64,000 bases of DNA, from the NCBI RefSeq assembly GCF_050948175.1, contig NC_135204.1, forward strand, positions 10,469,473 through 10,533,472, written 5' to 3'. The notes below the pieces were generated by a model that was given only the letters and a program-made list of their open reading frames with translations, ran no database searches and was not told the origin of the DNA. Source of the stretch: Xylocopa sonorina. Taxonomy: Eukaryota > Arthropoda > Insecta > Hymenoptera > Apidae. This document shows positions 13,143 through 24,300 of this stretch, piece by piece; position 1 is the stretch's first letter, and the number at the start of each line of letters is the position of its first letter. A program made the translations under genes and the position numbers.

Positions 13143-13286
13143 CCTTCCTCGTGCATTATGAGGAAGGATGCATTTCCTTCCACTTTCGCCATTCCATTTT
13201 TACACGACGCGCCTCAGATATTCCAACGACCCTCCTCTCGCCATCTCTCTCTCTCTCTACCTCTCTATCTGTCTCCTCTTTCTTAA
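13143..13286 (+). other. Short repeat element, copy 1, with small ORF (42 aa)
   Basis: ATG at 13158 opens MRKDAFPSTFAIPFLHDAP and ends at 13286 in a CT-repeat-encoded Leu/Ser tail. The 32 bases from 13152 match copy 2 (13715) at 27 positions. In the shared frame the changes are silent (five) or conservative (Asp/Glu, Phe/Leu). A perfect 8-bp stem CCTTCCTC/GAGGAAGG surrounds GTGCATTAT, and a competing 7-bp stem GGAAGGA/TCCTTCC follows. It is antisense to Chip within intron 1. No family is recognised, and it may be a repeat fragment rather than a gene. Confidence 0.3.
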
Positions 13287-13714
13287 TGCAACCACTTGTC
13301 ATTTAATAACCCCCGTCGTAAAACGGCTGGAATGAATCATCCCGAGCGAGCCGAACGTGTCCTTTTTCCGGCTAATTCCGGCACCAAGGTGTTCCCTCTC
13401 GTCAACCGTGTCGTAAACCCTGATCGAGATAATCCGAACGGGACTATTAACGCGGGGACAAGCTTTTAAGCTTCTGGCGAGGTTTCGATCGGTTTTTGGA
13501 AGAATTTCGCCGGCTTCCAGGAACCGTTCAGTACTACCCCCCAAAGAGAAGGTAAACGTATTCGTTTTTCGCAGGCGTTGTTGTCTCTTCTCGGATCGAG
13601 GATCGAACTCCCCGTGACTCGAAGGATTCTCGCGTGCGCGCGCGAGAGGAGTCACGATTCGAGGACGGAGGATGTCGTTACGCGAGCACACCGAGAGACG
13701 CAGGCTTCGTTTCA

Positions 13715-13855
13715 TGCATTATGAGAAAGGAAGCACTTCCCTCTACCAGCATCCCCTATTCTCGGGCCAGCGCGGCCCCAGGCGCTTCCATAACTTCGTT
13801 CCTGCCTACTCCCATCGCCCTCCCGAAACCCCACGTGCCTACCCTATCCCTCTAA
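13715..13855 (+). other. Short repeat element, copy 2, with small ORF (44 aa)
   Basis: ATG at 13721 opens MRKEALPSTSIPYSRASAA and ends at 13855. It is the second copy of the element at 13152, about 560 bp downstream in the same orientation, sharing TGCATTATGAG and the peptide SCIMRK[DE]A[FL]PST, then an Ile-Pro-aromatic match after a one-codon gap. Similarity fades outside about 40 bp. The strong stems of copy 1 are only partly kept here, so the protein reading is better preserved than the hairpin. Confidence 0.3.
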
Positions 13856-14369
13856 CCCTGTACATCTCCCCGTCGCGCGTTCAGTTTCCCTCTTTTCCCG
13901 GTCTTCTCGCCTTCGCCCGCTTCGCGTCTTTCCTCCTCACCGTCGATCGGAACTTTCGACGCGCCCGCTACAAACCAGCCGTGGACCGCAACGCGAAAAG
14001 AAACGCGTCGAACCGTCGAGCGTTTAAGCGTAATATTTCGAGCGTCTGTCTGGTCCGTCTCGTCAGCGGACGCAGCCGCGTTTCTTCCTGTTGCTTTTAC
14101 CCCTTCTCGACAGCCTGTTCTCTCCCCTTCGTCCCCTTTTTTGGCACCGCGTGCCAACCCGGTGTTTTTAACGGGCTGCCTCGAAAGTTCGCGCGGCCCC
14201 CCCTGCCCGTCGCGTTCAATGAAACTCGTGAATCGTTTTTTCGAGCGGCGAGCGCCGCTGCCGTTCGATTTCAGACGCTCGCCGCTCGTTCCACGGTGAA
14301 CTTGACTCGACGAAACCGTAACGCACGCGTCTCGTACGCGCGGTTTTGACTCATACCTCTCGCGCTCGT

Positions 14370-14763
14370 TTACGTCTCGAACGATCCTCGCGGTCGACGG
14401 GCGGCTGTCCCAGAAGCGACACGCTTCGTTTCGAGAGCACCGATCCAACCGATGGTGGTGGCCAGTATTTCTGCAATTGCAGCCTTTAACGGATCAATGT
14501 CGCAACGACGGGTCTCCTGCCACTCCGAAATACCATTCGGAAGATCAGCCGCGGCGTGTGCAGCCTCTAAATAAACCCTGCGCGCTATAAAACACAACGT
14601 CCAAGCCGGCACACAACCGACCAGCGAGCATTCATTCGTCCCGTGCCAAGTCTCCCATTGCCAGAAAGAAACAATAGCGAAATTGAAGACTCGCTGCTCG
14701 ATCCGCCCGATCCCAATCGTGTCCACGGCTTTGAGACTGTTAACCCCGTCCAGCCGAAAATTT
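14370..14763 (-). other. Protein-like open frame of unknown origin (weak)
   Basis: An open frame of about 130 codons without the usual Arg/Ser/Pro bias. It includes segments such as SFWQWETWHGTNECS and DIDPLKAAIAEILATTIGW. It lacks an ATG near its 5' end (the first start-like codon is GTG), and I recognise no family. The plus strand is also open here. It could be a decayed transposon gene, an exon or chance. Confidence 0.15.
14584..14593 (+). promoter_or_regulatory. TATA-box-like motif
   Basis: GCTATAAAAC matches the TATA consensus and is followed about 40 bp later by GCATTCATT. The downstream open frame (to 14960) has no recognised similarity, so promoter activity is only a possibility. Confidence 0.2.
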
Positions 14764-16795
14764 CAGCTTCGATTCCACACTCTCCCCCGTCGCCCAAAAC
14801 GATGGAAAACGAAGACGCGAGACCAAAGATCGCGGTGTGTACGAGCAGCGAATCCGACGCGTTACGACATCGCGAGCCGCCGCGAGAGAGCCGAGGGCCG
14901 CGCGTTCAAGGCACAATGCGTGAATTTTTGGATCGCACGCGCGCTCCGCTCGTTGCGTAAGCGCAAGAACACCGCCGCTAGCGTTTGCACGCACGTGCGA
15001 CGACGGAATTAGCCAAAGACCTCGTCTATACCCCGTCCGTTGTCCCTACGGTCGAGGCTTCCTGACCGACCACCTCCGTCCACGGGCCCTTCACGTCCTT
15101 TTCCCGCCTCGGATCGTGACCCGTGGAACCAACCACTCTGGAAATGTGTTGCGCAGCCTGAGCCAATTTTAGAGAATGCACGTGGCAATGCTGCGAGGGT
15201 TTTATTAGTCTCTATTGGTAGCACGTAGAAGGACCTTTTTCTTCGCGTCGTGGGTCGCGCGCGGAGACAGCCAGAATTTATGACACCCTTCGCGGTGGTG
15301 TCCATCGTCGAGCGGCAATATGGCCGCGCTTCGACACTGGCATCGAAGCGGAATTCGAATACGCAGAGAGTCCAGTTTCTCGACTGGGTGAGTCGAATTT
15401 GTTCGCGATGCGACGTTCTCGCGGTCGACGAGGATCGTCAGGATGGTGCCAAGGTGCCAATGCACACCTGCTATACACGTGTTCGCGAGAGAGGCACGTG
15501 CCACTCTCGTCGTAGCCGTCGCATTCTTCGTCTCGTGTTCCGGCGCGTCTTATCGTTACCAGATCAAGCTCGAATTAATTGCGAAACGTATCTTAATTAC
15601 CCTGGCCGTGCGTGGGATCACGGGCCACTCAGGTGGCTACGGTTCCCTGGCTTGGCTGGCGCCAAAGGGATCTTAACGGAGCAATTACCCTTTGACACAA
15701 TTTCGGAGTAATTGCGTTAACGTCCGCGCGCCGCCTTTCGATCGAACTCGGTGCTTCCGCGTCTCGACGACGGGGCCAGAGGCGAGGGAAACGCAGCGGC
15801 GGCCACTGAAAAACGTGGGATCATCCGGCGGGGTCTGCTTTACATTATCCGCGGTTAAGCGTGCCGTGGCACGACAAGCGTGAAGAAGCGCGATCCGTTA
15901 AGGTGAGACAAGGTGTCGTCTCTCGCCAGGGAAGCCGAGACGAACTCGTCGCGTAGCACTATACAGAGATACTGTATCGCCCCTGGCACGTGGCTAAGCA
16001 AAATCCCAGCGCGTCGTCGCGTGCGACTTTTCCCCATGGTTTCCCGCGAGAACGCGATCGAGTTTAAGAGAGGAGAGGTCGACCGCGAGGGGCAATTCCG
16101 CGACGGCAAAGGGCAGTGGCCTTCGATCAATTTATTTCCGCCGCGCAGAGGTGGTCCATAACGCGGGGGGAGCGGGCAAAGTTATGATTTAGCGAGGAAT
16201 AATCGCTCGGTCGGTCGAGCGGATCTAAAAATAATCGGTACGCGGTTTGATCTACTCGGAGAGCTGGCGCGAGCCCGATGCCAAGATAGGCTCGCTCGTC
16301 CCATTGCTTCGTACGCGGCTGCTGCCCAGGCTGACTGTGATGAATGTCTAGAAATTTTCCCGTCTACCAACCGGTTGGTCCCGCCGCGATCTTCGGGCCA
16401 CTCTACTTTCACGTTCCCGCGGAAATCGAGCCGGTCTGAAAGCGCGAGGATCGCAGCGTTCACCAGACACTATCGCCCCGTGTTCTCCGGTTCGTACGGA
16501 CGCTTTGCATAATACACTCGAAATTTAGAGGCATAATTCCGCCCCCGGGGCCGAGCGAGGGCCGAGATTTATCGACATTTCTGGACTATGAAGCGTGCCT
16601 TGTTAGCGGAGAGCGGTACACTCAGCGGATCCATTAATCTTTGTATACCCAAGGAAAGTACACGTGTACCTCGTGACGGCCGCCTGCCTCTTCCTTGCCC
16701 GCGTATTTTGTTTACGTGTGCCCGTGGATGCGCGACGGAGAGGTTCGAAATCGATCGCGCGGCTCGAAGACGCTCGTCTCGCGGAAAAATGACAT

Positions 16796-16818
16796 TCGCT
16801 CGCTCGCTCGCTCGCTCG
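16796..16818. repeat. (CGCT)n tetranucleotide repeat
   Basis: About five to six consecutive CGCT units. Confidence 0.85.
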
Positions 16819-17769
16819 TTTGCGTAATCCACGGTGGCCAGAGATCGCCGCGCGTAATTGCGCACCTGCGCGAAACCTCCGGTTCGCGGTTCTCCGTTCC
16901 ACGGAGCCAGCCTCTGATCGGGAATCGCGGCCTCCGATCGCGGGCTCTCGAGCGATAGTCTATAAAATACGCGAGCTATATTTCAAAGTCACTTAACCCG
17001 GACTGCTGGCTGTGACAACCTATCGAAAGGATTGAATTTCTTCGAGAGGCGAAGCCTTGTGGGAAGTCTTTCTGATAGCTCACTACGAGTCGCGGTAACG
17101 GAACGCGAACGCCTCTATAAATTATGGGCAATGCCTTTGTGGTAATTACACGACAGCGCGGGCGAACAGGTGCGAATGAAAATTATAGACGGACAGGCTC
17201 GTACGTATCGCTGACGGACGCATAAATATCGTTTTCCAATCACCACCGTCAACCGTTTCCAACGTTCCACCAAGCTTTTCCTTCGCGAGCGAAGGCTCGC
17301 AGCGCGGTGATAAACCTAACGTGGAAAGTAATACCGAGTCACGTACGATCTCCAAAAATAGTCCCACCACCCCAGGAAGTCGTGGTTCGAGAGCGTGCAC
17401 GTACGCGCGCACACGCGCGAGCCCAGCCTCCGAAACCAGATTCCGCTCGGTCCAACAACGCGGCTTTGTAACCAGCCGGAGGGATTCGAGGATTCTCCGT
17501 GGAAGAAAAAACCTCGAGAAATGGGAATCGAAAACGGACAACGGCGCGCGCGCGCGTGCCTAGCTCGGAAGCGACTGGATTGCAAGATGTCGTGCAACGT
17601 TAGAAACGACACACGCTCCAGCGTGCACGCGATCCGCGTCGAATATCCGTGGCAGCTCGACGGGCTGCCGCGAATTTATGCGTCGAACGAGGCCACTGCA
17701 TCCACACGCGTCCTCTCGTCGCGCGAGGCACAGAATTCGAGAACGTACGAGACGCATAAATTGAGCGTC

Positions 17770-17960
17770 CCTCTAATTTCGCTCATGAATATTCCTTCGT
17801 TATATCAATTAAAATCGCCGCGGCGCCTGAATATTTATCACGGCCACATAAATTTATTAGAAACTGCATAATGAAGGCCCGGGGAAGCGGCGATCGGCCG
17901 TGGCAGCCACGTCTCCGCCTTTATTTGCCATTATTATCGCGTTATGAAAAATCCTTTGAA
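17770..17960. promoter_or_regulatory. Candidate intronic enhancer island (AT-rich homeodomain motifs)
   Basis: Dense AT-rich words (ATATCAATTAAAAT, GAATATTTATC, CATAAATTTATTAG, TTTATTTGCCATTATTA, GTTATGAAAA) alternate with GCCACG/CGGCCGTGGC blocks. Several words contain the ATTTAT/TTTATT core favoured by posterior Hox-type homeodomains. Regulatory function is inference. Confidence 0.3.
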
Positions 17961-20594
17961 GATGCGATATTTTTCCTTTCCTTCTCTGCCTTCTTCCTTC
18001 GTTTCTTTTTCTTTTTTTTTTGACCCCCACCGTCAAATCGCGAACCGCGTTTCAAATTATCGCGCACGACGCGTGGCCCCCTTTACTCTTCGCGTTTTCA
18101 CGCGATTTTTAAACGCGACTTTTTACCGCTGCTCGCGTACAGCTCGCAGATTAGATACTGGCTCGAGCGTTCTAAAAATACTGGCCACTTTTGTAACGCG
18201 CTCTAGAGATCGCGACGTTTCCTCACCCGCCAAGTACAAAGGTGCGACACCGCTCGATTCTCGACGGACGCGTCTCGCGAACAGCGTGGATCGCGCGCGG
18301 TTACCGGTGGGAGCCGCGTAAATCGCGGAAAAGGGCAAATGGGGTTCGAGCGAGCCCTCGAGTTCGAACGGAACAACGCGGCGAGGCGTTTCGAAACAGG
18401 CGTCCCAGGGGAATAATCGAAAAATCGCGACTAATCTCGCAGTCCGCGAGAAATTCTGCGCGCGATCTTGTCTACGTGGTAGACGTGGCCTGCGCGAGAA
18501 ACGTAACTCGTTAGATGCCTCCCCCACTACCGTGCGCAACACCTAACTCAACCTCGGCTAATTACGCAACCGTTCACCTGCGCTACCTGCCACGACGAAT
18601 TCCCATTTTTCTTTTTATTTTTTTCTCCTATCTTTTTTTTTTTTGCCCCTACCACCTAGCGCACCGTCCGAGAGACGAGCGCCTTATCTGCGCCGCAAGA
18701 TCGCCGCGATACTTAATAATAGAACTTTTGACTGACAGCGATAGCTCGCAATCACCGTAACCCGTTCTACTTGAGGCAAAATTGCTAAACAGCCACACAG
18801 GTCTAATTCGGGATGACGCTCGTTCGCTTCTCGCGGTCTGTCGGTACTTCGAATATAATGCAGCCCCCGCTGCGAAGTTTCGAGGAGGAGGAGGAGGTGG
18901 AGAAGCAGGGGCTCGTTGCGTACGCGGATCGAATCGCTGGAAAGACGAGCGGGGCGGCAACCCCCGCGATCGTCCCTAGCCAAAGTGGTCCCTGGGAATA
19001 ACCGGGTAAACGGAAGCGTGTCCGATTCCACGGAACGCGAATTACCTTAATTCCCTCTAAGCGTGTACGTCAGGGATCAGGTGTAATAAAGCGAGCCGGT
19101 GGCAAACGGGCGAGGATCGGTACGGGTTTCGCCGATTTAACGCGAATTCCGTGTGCCAGATTCACGTGGAGCGTGACTAAAGCGTGCGAGGTTCTATGAA
19201 AAACCGTGTCGCTGGTCTGCTCGCGTCCCCCGGCGTCATTATCGCGCTGTTGTTGTCGCTAGAGTCTTTGTCATCGTTATCATTGCGCAACGAAGACCAC
19301 CGAGGACGAGCACACGCGCATAATCGCGCCTCGTCGGACATCGAGGAACGTCCAGTCGCAGTTACGCGCTGTTCGTGTCTCTCTCCCTCTCTCTATCTCT
19401 ATCTCTCTCTCCGGCTGGCGACTACCTGTCGCGAGAGGCATGCGAGATTTTCAACTGGATCGCGAGCGCGAGAGGACGGCCGCGAAAAAAGAAAATGGGA
19501 ACGCGGCGAGGAGGCCGTGGCCAGGCCAGACTGAATGGCCGTTGACATTGACGAGCCGACGACGTTTGACGCGAACAGCTTTGACAGCGATTTTGACGGT
19601 GACACGACGGTGTCTTACTGCCGGACACGCGCTAGTTTAACGAACCGTTTATCGCGCCTCGCCGTTCAACACTTTATCCGTAGGCGACGTCGCGATCGAT
19701 AGGTTCGTACCCCGCGTCGATGAACCGTCAGCGGACACCTAGGCGGCGATAAAGAATGTTTCTGCTTAAGAACCACCGGCGTAATCGAGCCGCCGTCCAA
19801 GATGGCGGTGGGAATAACAAGAGCGCACGCATCGAGTGACATTGAGTTATCAGGAAATGAAACGCTTCGATATTCGAGCGTTACATCAGAGCTCGGTCTT
19901 AATTGATAAGAGCCGCGCGCGCGAGAGAGAGAGAGAGCCGAGGGATAAAGCCGAGCATTGTTCGAACGCGTGCATCGCGGTGGAAGAAAAATTGTCCAAC
20001 GACCCACATCCGGTGGTAAAAATATGGTAAAGCGAGGCAGGCCGTAATCGTTGCCCCTGATAATGGTCGGCGTCGTACAAAGGAACGACGATGATCGGCC
20101 GCGACGATCACCTGATAAGATACACACGTCACGCGGCGATAACCGCGTGACAGAATTAGCGTAAGAATAATCTGGAACGCCGGTAATGGCAAAGGAACAC
20201 CACCGTTGGATTCAATTAGAGACGATCGGTGTTGAACGCCGGCTAGCAGCCGCGCCGTACACCCAAAGCATTTGGCGTCTTTTGTCGCGGGGACACCGAT
20301 TTGTATCCGGAATTTACGAGCTCCGCGAGCCGAGCCAAGAGGACTCGGACCGTTTGGTCGCCGTTGGTATAAATTCGAGTCGGGAGACGGACTAGGGGGA
20401 GTCGACCGACGGATACCCCAAGATCTCGCCTATCCGGGAACTAAAATAGCCGTCGATCGTTCCAGATTTCCGTCCACGAGAATCCAATCTCTGGCAAGCC
20501 AGACTGCGAATCTCGACGCGCGAATCAGTCCAGAATTTTTCGCGCCTCGCCCAAAATCGGCACGGTCCATCGAGAGCGCGCGGATTTGATAATT

Positions 20595-20619
20595 CGTCGT
20601 CGTCGTCGTCGTCGTCGTC
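20595..20619. repeat. (CGT)8 trinucleotide repeat
   Basis: Perfect trinucleotide run read directly. Confidence 0.95.
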
Positions 20620-20850
20620 TCTCGATAGAGCGGGCGAGGAGTCGATTCGCGTGGCGGATTCGCAGAGGGAGTCGGAGTTGGTAGAAGTTTAAATCGGGAA
20701 TGGCGGGCCAGGAGGCCGTCATGCGGGAGGCGCGATGGTATTTTTATCGGGCTAAATATAGGTAAACCTCCTATACGGAACGCCATAGCGGCGGTGGAGG
20801 AACCGCAGAGGGTCGGTCCGTAACTACTCGTTAACCACGTACCCCGGGGG

Positions 20851-20876
20851 GTGTCCCGCAACCGCAAAAGAGCTTC
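20851..20876 (+). repeat. Diverged direct repeat, copy A
   Basis: GTGTCCCGCAACCGCAAAAG plus AGCTTCC matches copy B at 21322 at 23 of 26 positions. Confidence 0.6.
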
Positions 20877-20947
20877 CGCGAAAAAAAGGAAAAGGGAGAA
20901 AAAAGAGAAAAGAAGAAGCAGGGGAGAAGCACGGACCGCCCCCGAGG

Positions 20948-20968
20948 CTCGATTAATTTTTAATCGAG
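20948..20968. promoter_or_regulatory. Perfect palindrome with homeodomain-type half sites
   Basis: CTCGATTAA at 20948-20956 and TTAATCGAG at 20960-20968, a perfect 9-bp inverted repeat around TTT. Paired TAAT half sites suit a homeodomain dimer, and the sequence could also form a cruciform. It lies between the two copies of a direct repeat. Confidence 0.4.
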
Positions 20969-21321
20969 GGACACGCGAGCGGCGTCGCGAAGCTCGTTCG
21001 CGCTCGTTCACGCTGCGTCATCGCCGCTAGCCGCGGCGTCCATCGGATTTCTCTCGATCGTCCGCTTATCGCGGCTTGCCTCGCGCGATTACGCGGTGTT
21101 AATTTCGATCGAAACGCTCGAACAGTGACGCGAAGGAAGGCTCGCGAGCGACCAGCGAGGGGGTGGCGAACGCGTCGTTCGCAGCGCATTATCCAACCCC
21201 TACACAACTGGCGGTTCTCGTTCTTGTCGTTCGCGTTTCGCCCCCGCGGTCGCGATTTTTGGAAACGGGATAGAGGCGACCGTAAACGGGCCGTGCTGTG
21301 TAATCGCACCGCCATAGGGTG

Positions 21322-21347
21322 GTGTCCCGCGACCGCAGAAGAGCCTC
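21322..21347 (+). repeat. Diverged direct repeat, copy B
   Basis: GTGTCCCGCGACCGCAGAAG plus AGCCTCC, 471 bp downstream of copy A in the same orientation, three mismatches. Confidence 0.6.
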
Positions 21348-24300
21348 CACAAAGGGTGGACGTGTAATTCGAGCCTCAATTCGAGCGTCGCGTGGCCACG
21401 TGGCGCCACGCAGCCATTGAAACTGCAATTTCTCTTTTTCCCTTCTTGTATCCTATATATTTTTTTTTTTTTCGTCTATGCGTACGCCAGTGATTTTTTT
21501 CTCTCCTCTCTTTTACTTTTTTTTTTTTTTTGTTTTGTTTTTTCGCTACTCGGTTCGACCACGCGGGCATTTTATTTTTCAGCTGGTTCGCGGCGATATT
21601 GACACGAGTGTCCGCGATAAAAATTGATCGACACCGCGTCCACTTCTGCCGATGATTGATAGCAAGGTGTCCCGCGTTTGTTTTCCGTTTTCTGTGCGCG
21701 GTGATTCGCCAATTCGAACTACGCGCGGCGCGTAATTCATTAAAACTCGAATCAGTTTGACTAGAAACCCGTCGACTAGGGAACGAGAAGAAAGAGAACC
21801 CACGGGGAGGAGAACTTTAACCCTACGGAAACGTCCGGTTGAGCAATCCTCTAATTGCGTAGGCGTGTAGATGGTGGAAAAACGACGAGAAAGAGGCACT
21901 TTCTCCTGTCAGGGGAGGGCTGGGTGGCCCAGGTGTTTCTCGAGTAGCGACAACGCTATCGTGTCGCGGCTGGCCAGGTTAATCGGCTGACAAAAGGTTA
22001 TGTCACTCCGCGTTGCCTGCATGCACGCACTCGGTGCACGCGTGACTTCCTGGTTTCGCGGTTACCCGCACGCTCGCGTCTCGTTCGCGATCGGGATCGT
22101 CTCTGCGCCGACTCTGAATTGAAGTATTCGATGCGTTCCGCAGGAATGGAGAGCGTCTCGAATTAAGGGCGTAGACGACGACGACGACGACAACGACGAA
22201 GACGACGATGCAACGATGGAAACTTTCACCGTGCCGGCCACGCGACCGTCCGATATCTCGTCGCGAAGATCGGTCGCGTTTTCCGCGAACGCAAAAAGAG
22301 AAGAAGAAAAAAGTGCAACAGGTCCTGGGGAACGATCTCGATGTTCGCGGTACCCGGTGACCGTTCGCGAACACGAACGCCTTGTCACGTCGTTGGTAAG
22401 GAAAGGTACGATCTACTAGGCAGGCTAGCGTTGAAAGTATCTCGACTTTCGATCGCGTTGACGAGTGGCTGGCGAGGCGCACTTTCCAAAAGTAAAAGTC
22501 GCCGGTTTCTGCTCGAATTTCTACTCTCGAACGCGCGACGCCTCGAATTCGTCGCGGACGCGTTTTTCCATGGCTGCTCGCCGCGCTAGGAAAAGTCGCT
22601 ACAACGAAACGTAGCGTTTCGAGGAAGAGCGCGTCGCGTCGTCATCGAATTTCCGGTTGCACCGCGGTTTGCGATACGCGCGTAGACCTTCGCGAACATA
22701 GAAAGAGAGAGAGGGAGAGAGAGAGCGCACTGCGCGTAGAAAATTAGCAGAAACCGATTCGCGTGTTCGAAAGCGATCGATGAAACGACGCGATAGGAAT
22801 TCGAGAGCGACGCGGGTCACGTAGACCGTCGCTGAAGACTCAATCCGAGCCGGCTGTCAGGCGAACGCAGCGCCGGTTGTTTTTCGCTAGAAAACGGGCA
22901 GAAAATCGTGGCCTGCTCGAGGAAGCCAAATACGGAACTGGGTTAGCCGAGTGTCTCGCCATTCTTGGTTCCCCTGGGTCCTCGAGGCCTGCGCGGGTCC
23001 CCGCCGCTTCGATTACTCTCCCCCCGTAGCCCGCCGCCGGCGATCGTAGGCCGAATATCAAATAGAATAAAATCGTACCGTGGGCGTTGATAGCGCGCGA
23101 GAGCCGCGTCGATTCGCTCCACTTTTCTTCGTGTTCGAGAATCGAGCATCCTCGCGGTTGGCCGCGATATCGAGAGAAATCATTTGCGGCCGGGAAACGG
23201 ATCTCGACTGACGCGATCGCCGATACACGGTGACTCACGGAGTTATTCGAACGAGCGTTCGCTACCGCGGACGCTGCTGGTAACTCTTGGAAAAAATACG
23301 AGAGAATGAAAATATATTCCGGCTATTTATCCGAGCTCGTCGTGGATCGGACACCGCTCATCGCGGTGTACGTTCGCCACCCGTTTCGAGCACCTTCGCG
23401 TCGTTTCGAGACTCCCATCGTAACCTAGCTCGCGACACGACCCAGTTACGTCCCGAACGAGCGAAACGGGCACGCTTCGCAGAAACGTCCTAGCACGAGC
23501 CAACGTTCCTTCTCTTTCTCGACGTGACGACGACGACGACGATGGTGGCGGCGTAAAAACGCGGCCTTGCCCGGCACGCGGTACATGCGAACTCGCTCAT
23601 CTGAGAGCCGCTGATTCATTCCAAGGCGTTAGAACAGATTGGATAGCGACAAAGACGAGCGACGCGAACAGAGAACCAGAAAAGAGGGGGTGGGTGGTGT
23701 GGTAGGCGGAAAAAAACGCGAGGCACCGCGACGCAAGGTGGTAACGCGAACTGAGAAGGCATGCGCGGCGTTGGAGAACACCGCGCGAGGGAAAAACGCG
23801 ACTTTTACCAGAAGATCTCGTCCGTACGAAGAGGAAAGAGAAAGAAGCGGCTGCGGTGGGAGAAGCGACCGATAATAAGTCGTGACGAAACGCTTAAGAA
23901 GGAAGAGGCGCGGAAACGAAAGGAAGGGTGGACCGACGCGTATCGTTGCGTACCGCAGAAGCTGTTCGCTCGCGGTGATCCCACGTGGGTTACCAGCGAA
24001 CGGCGAGGCTGAACAGGAAGACGCGTCGCTGGTACCGCGGGACGAGGGTACCTGGCCGTGCTATGGCGATGGAAACAGTGGCGTCGCTGCCTACGGAGCG
24101 TCGTCTTTCGTCGACGAGTCGCGACTGCGCCGTTATAACTGCGGCTTGCGGTCGGAAACACGTGGGAACCTGCGGGAGAGGAGCCTCTTCCCTTCGACTG
24201 TGTCGGCGTGGGCTTCCTAGTGTGAGACAGAGGAACGGAGCTAGCGATGGCTGCCCTCGACAGAAGCTTTCGAACAACTTCGACCGTCGAGTCGAGTCGT

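Larger units (their letters stand above)
15000..20560. other. Intron 1 sub-region, no gene seen
   Basis: GC-rich sequence with a (CGCT)n run at 16796-16818, poly-T near 18005-18025 and 18630-18645, and short CT/GA tracts near 19380 and 19920. An AT-rich island at 17770-17960 is listed separately. No exon could be supported. Confidence 0.5.
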
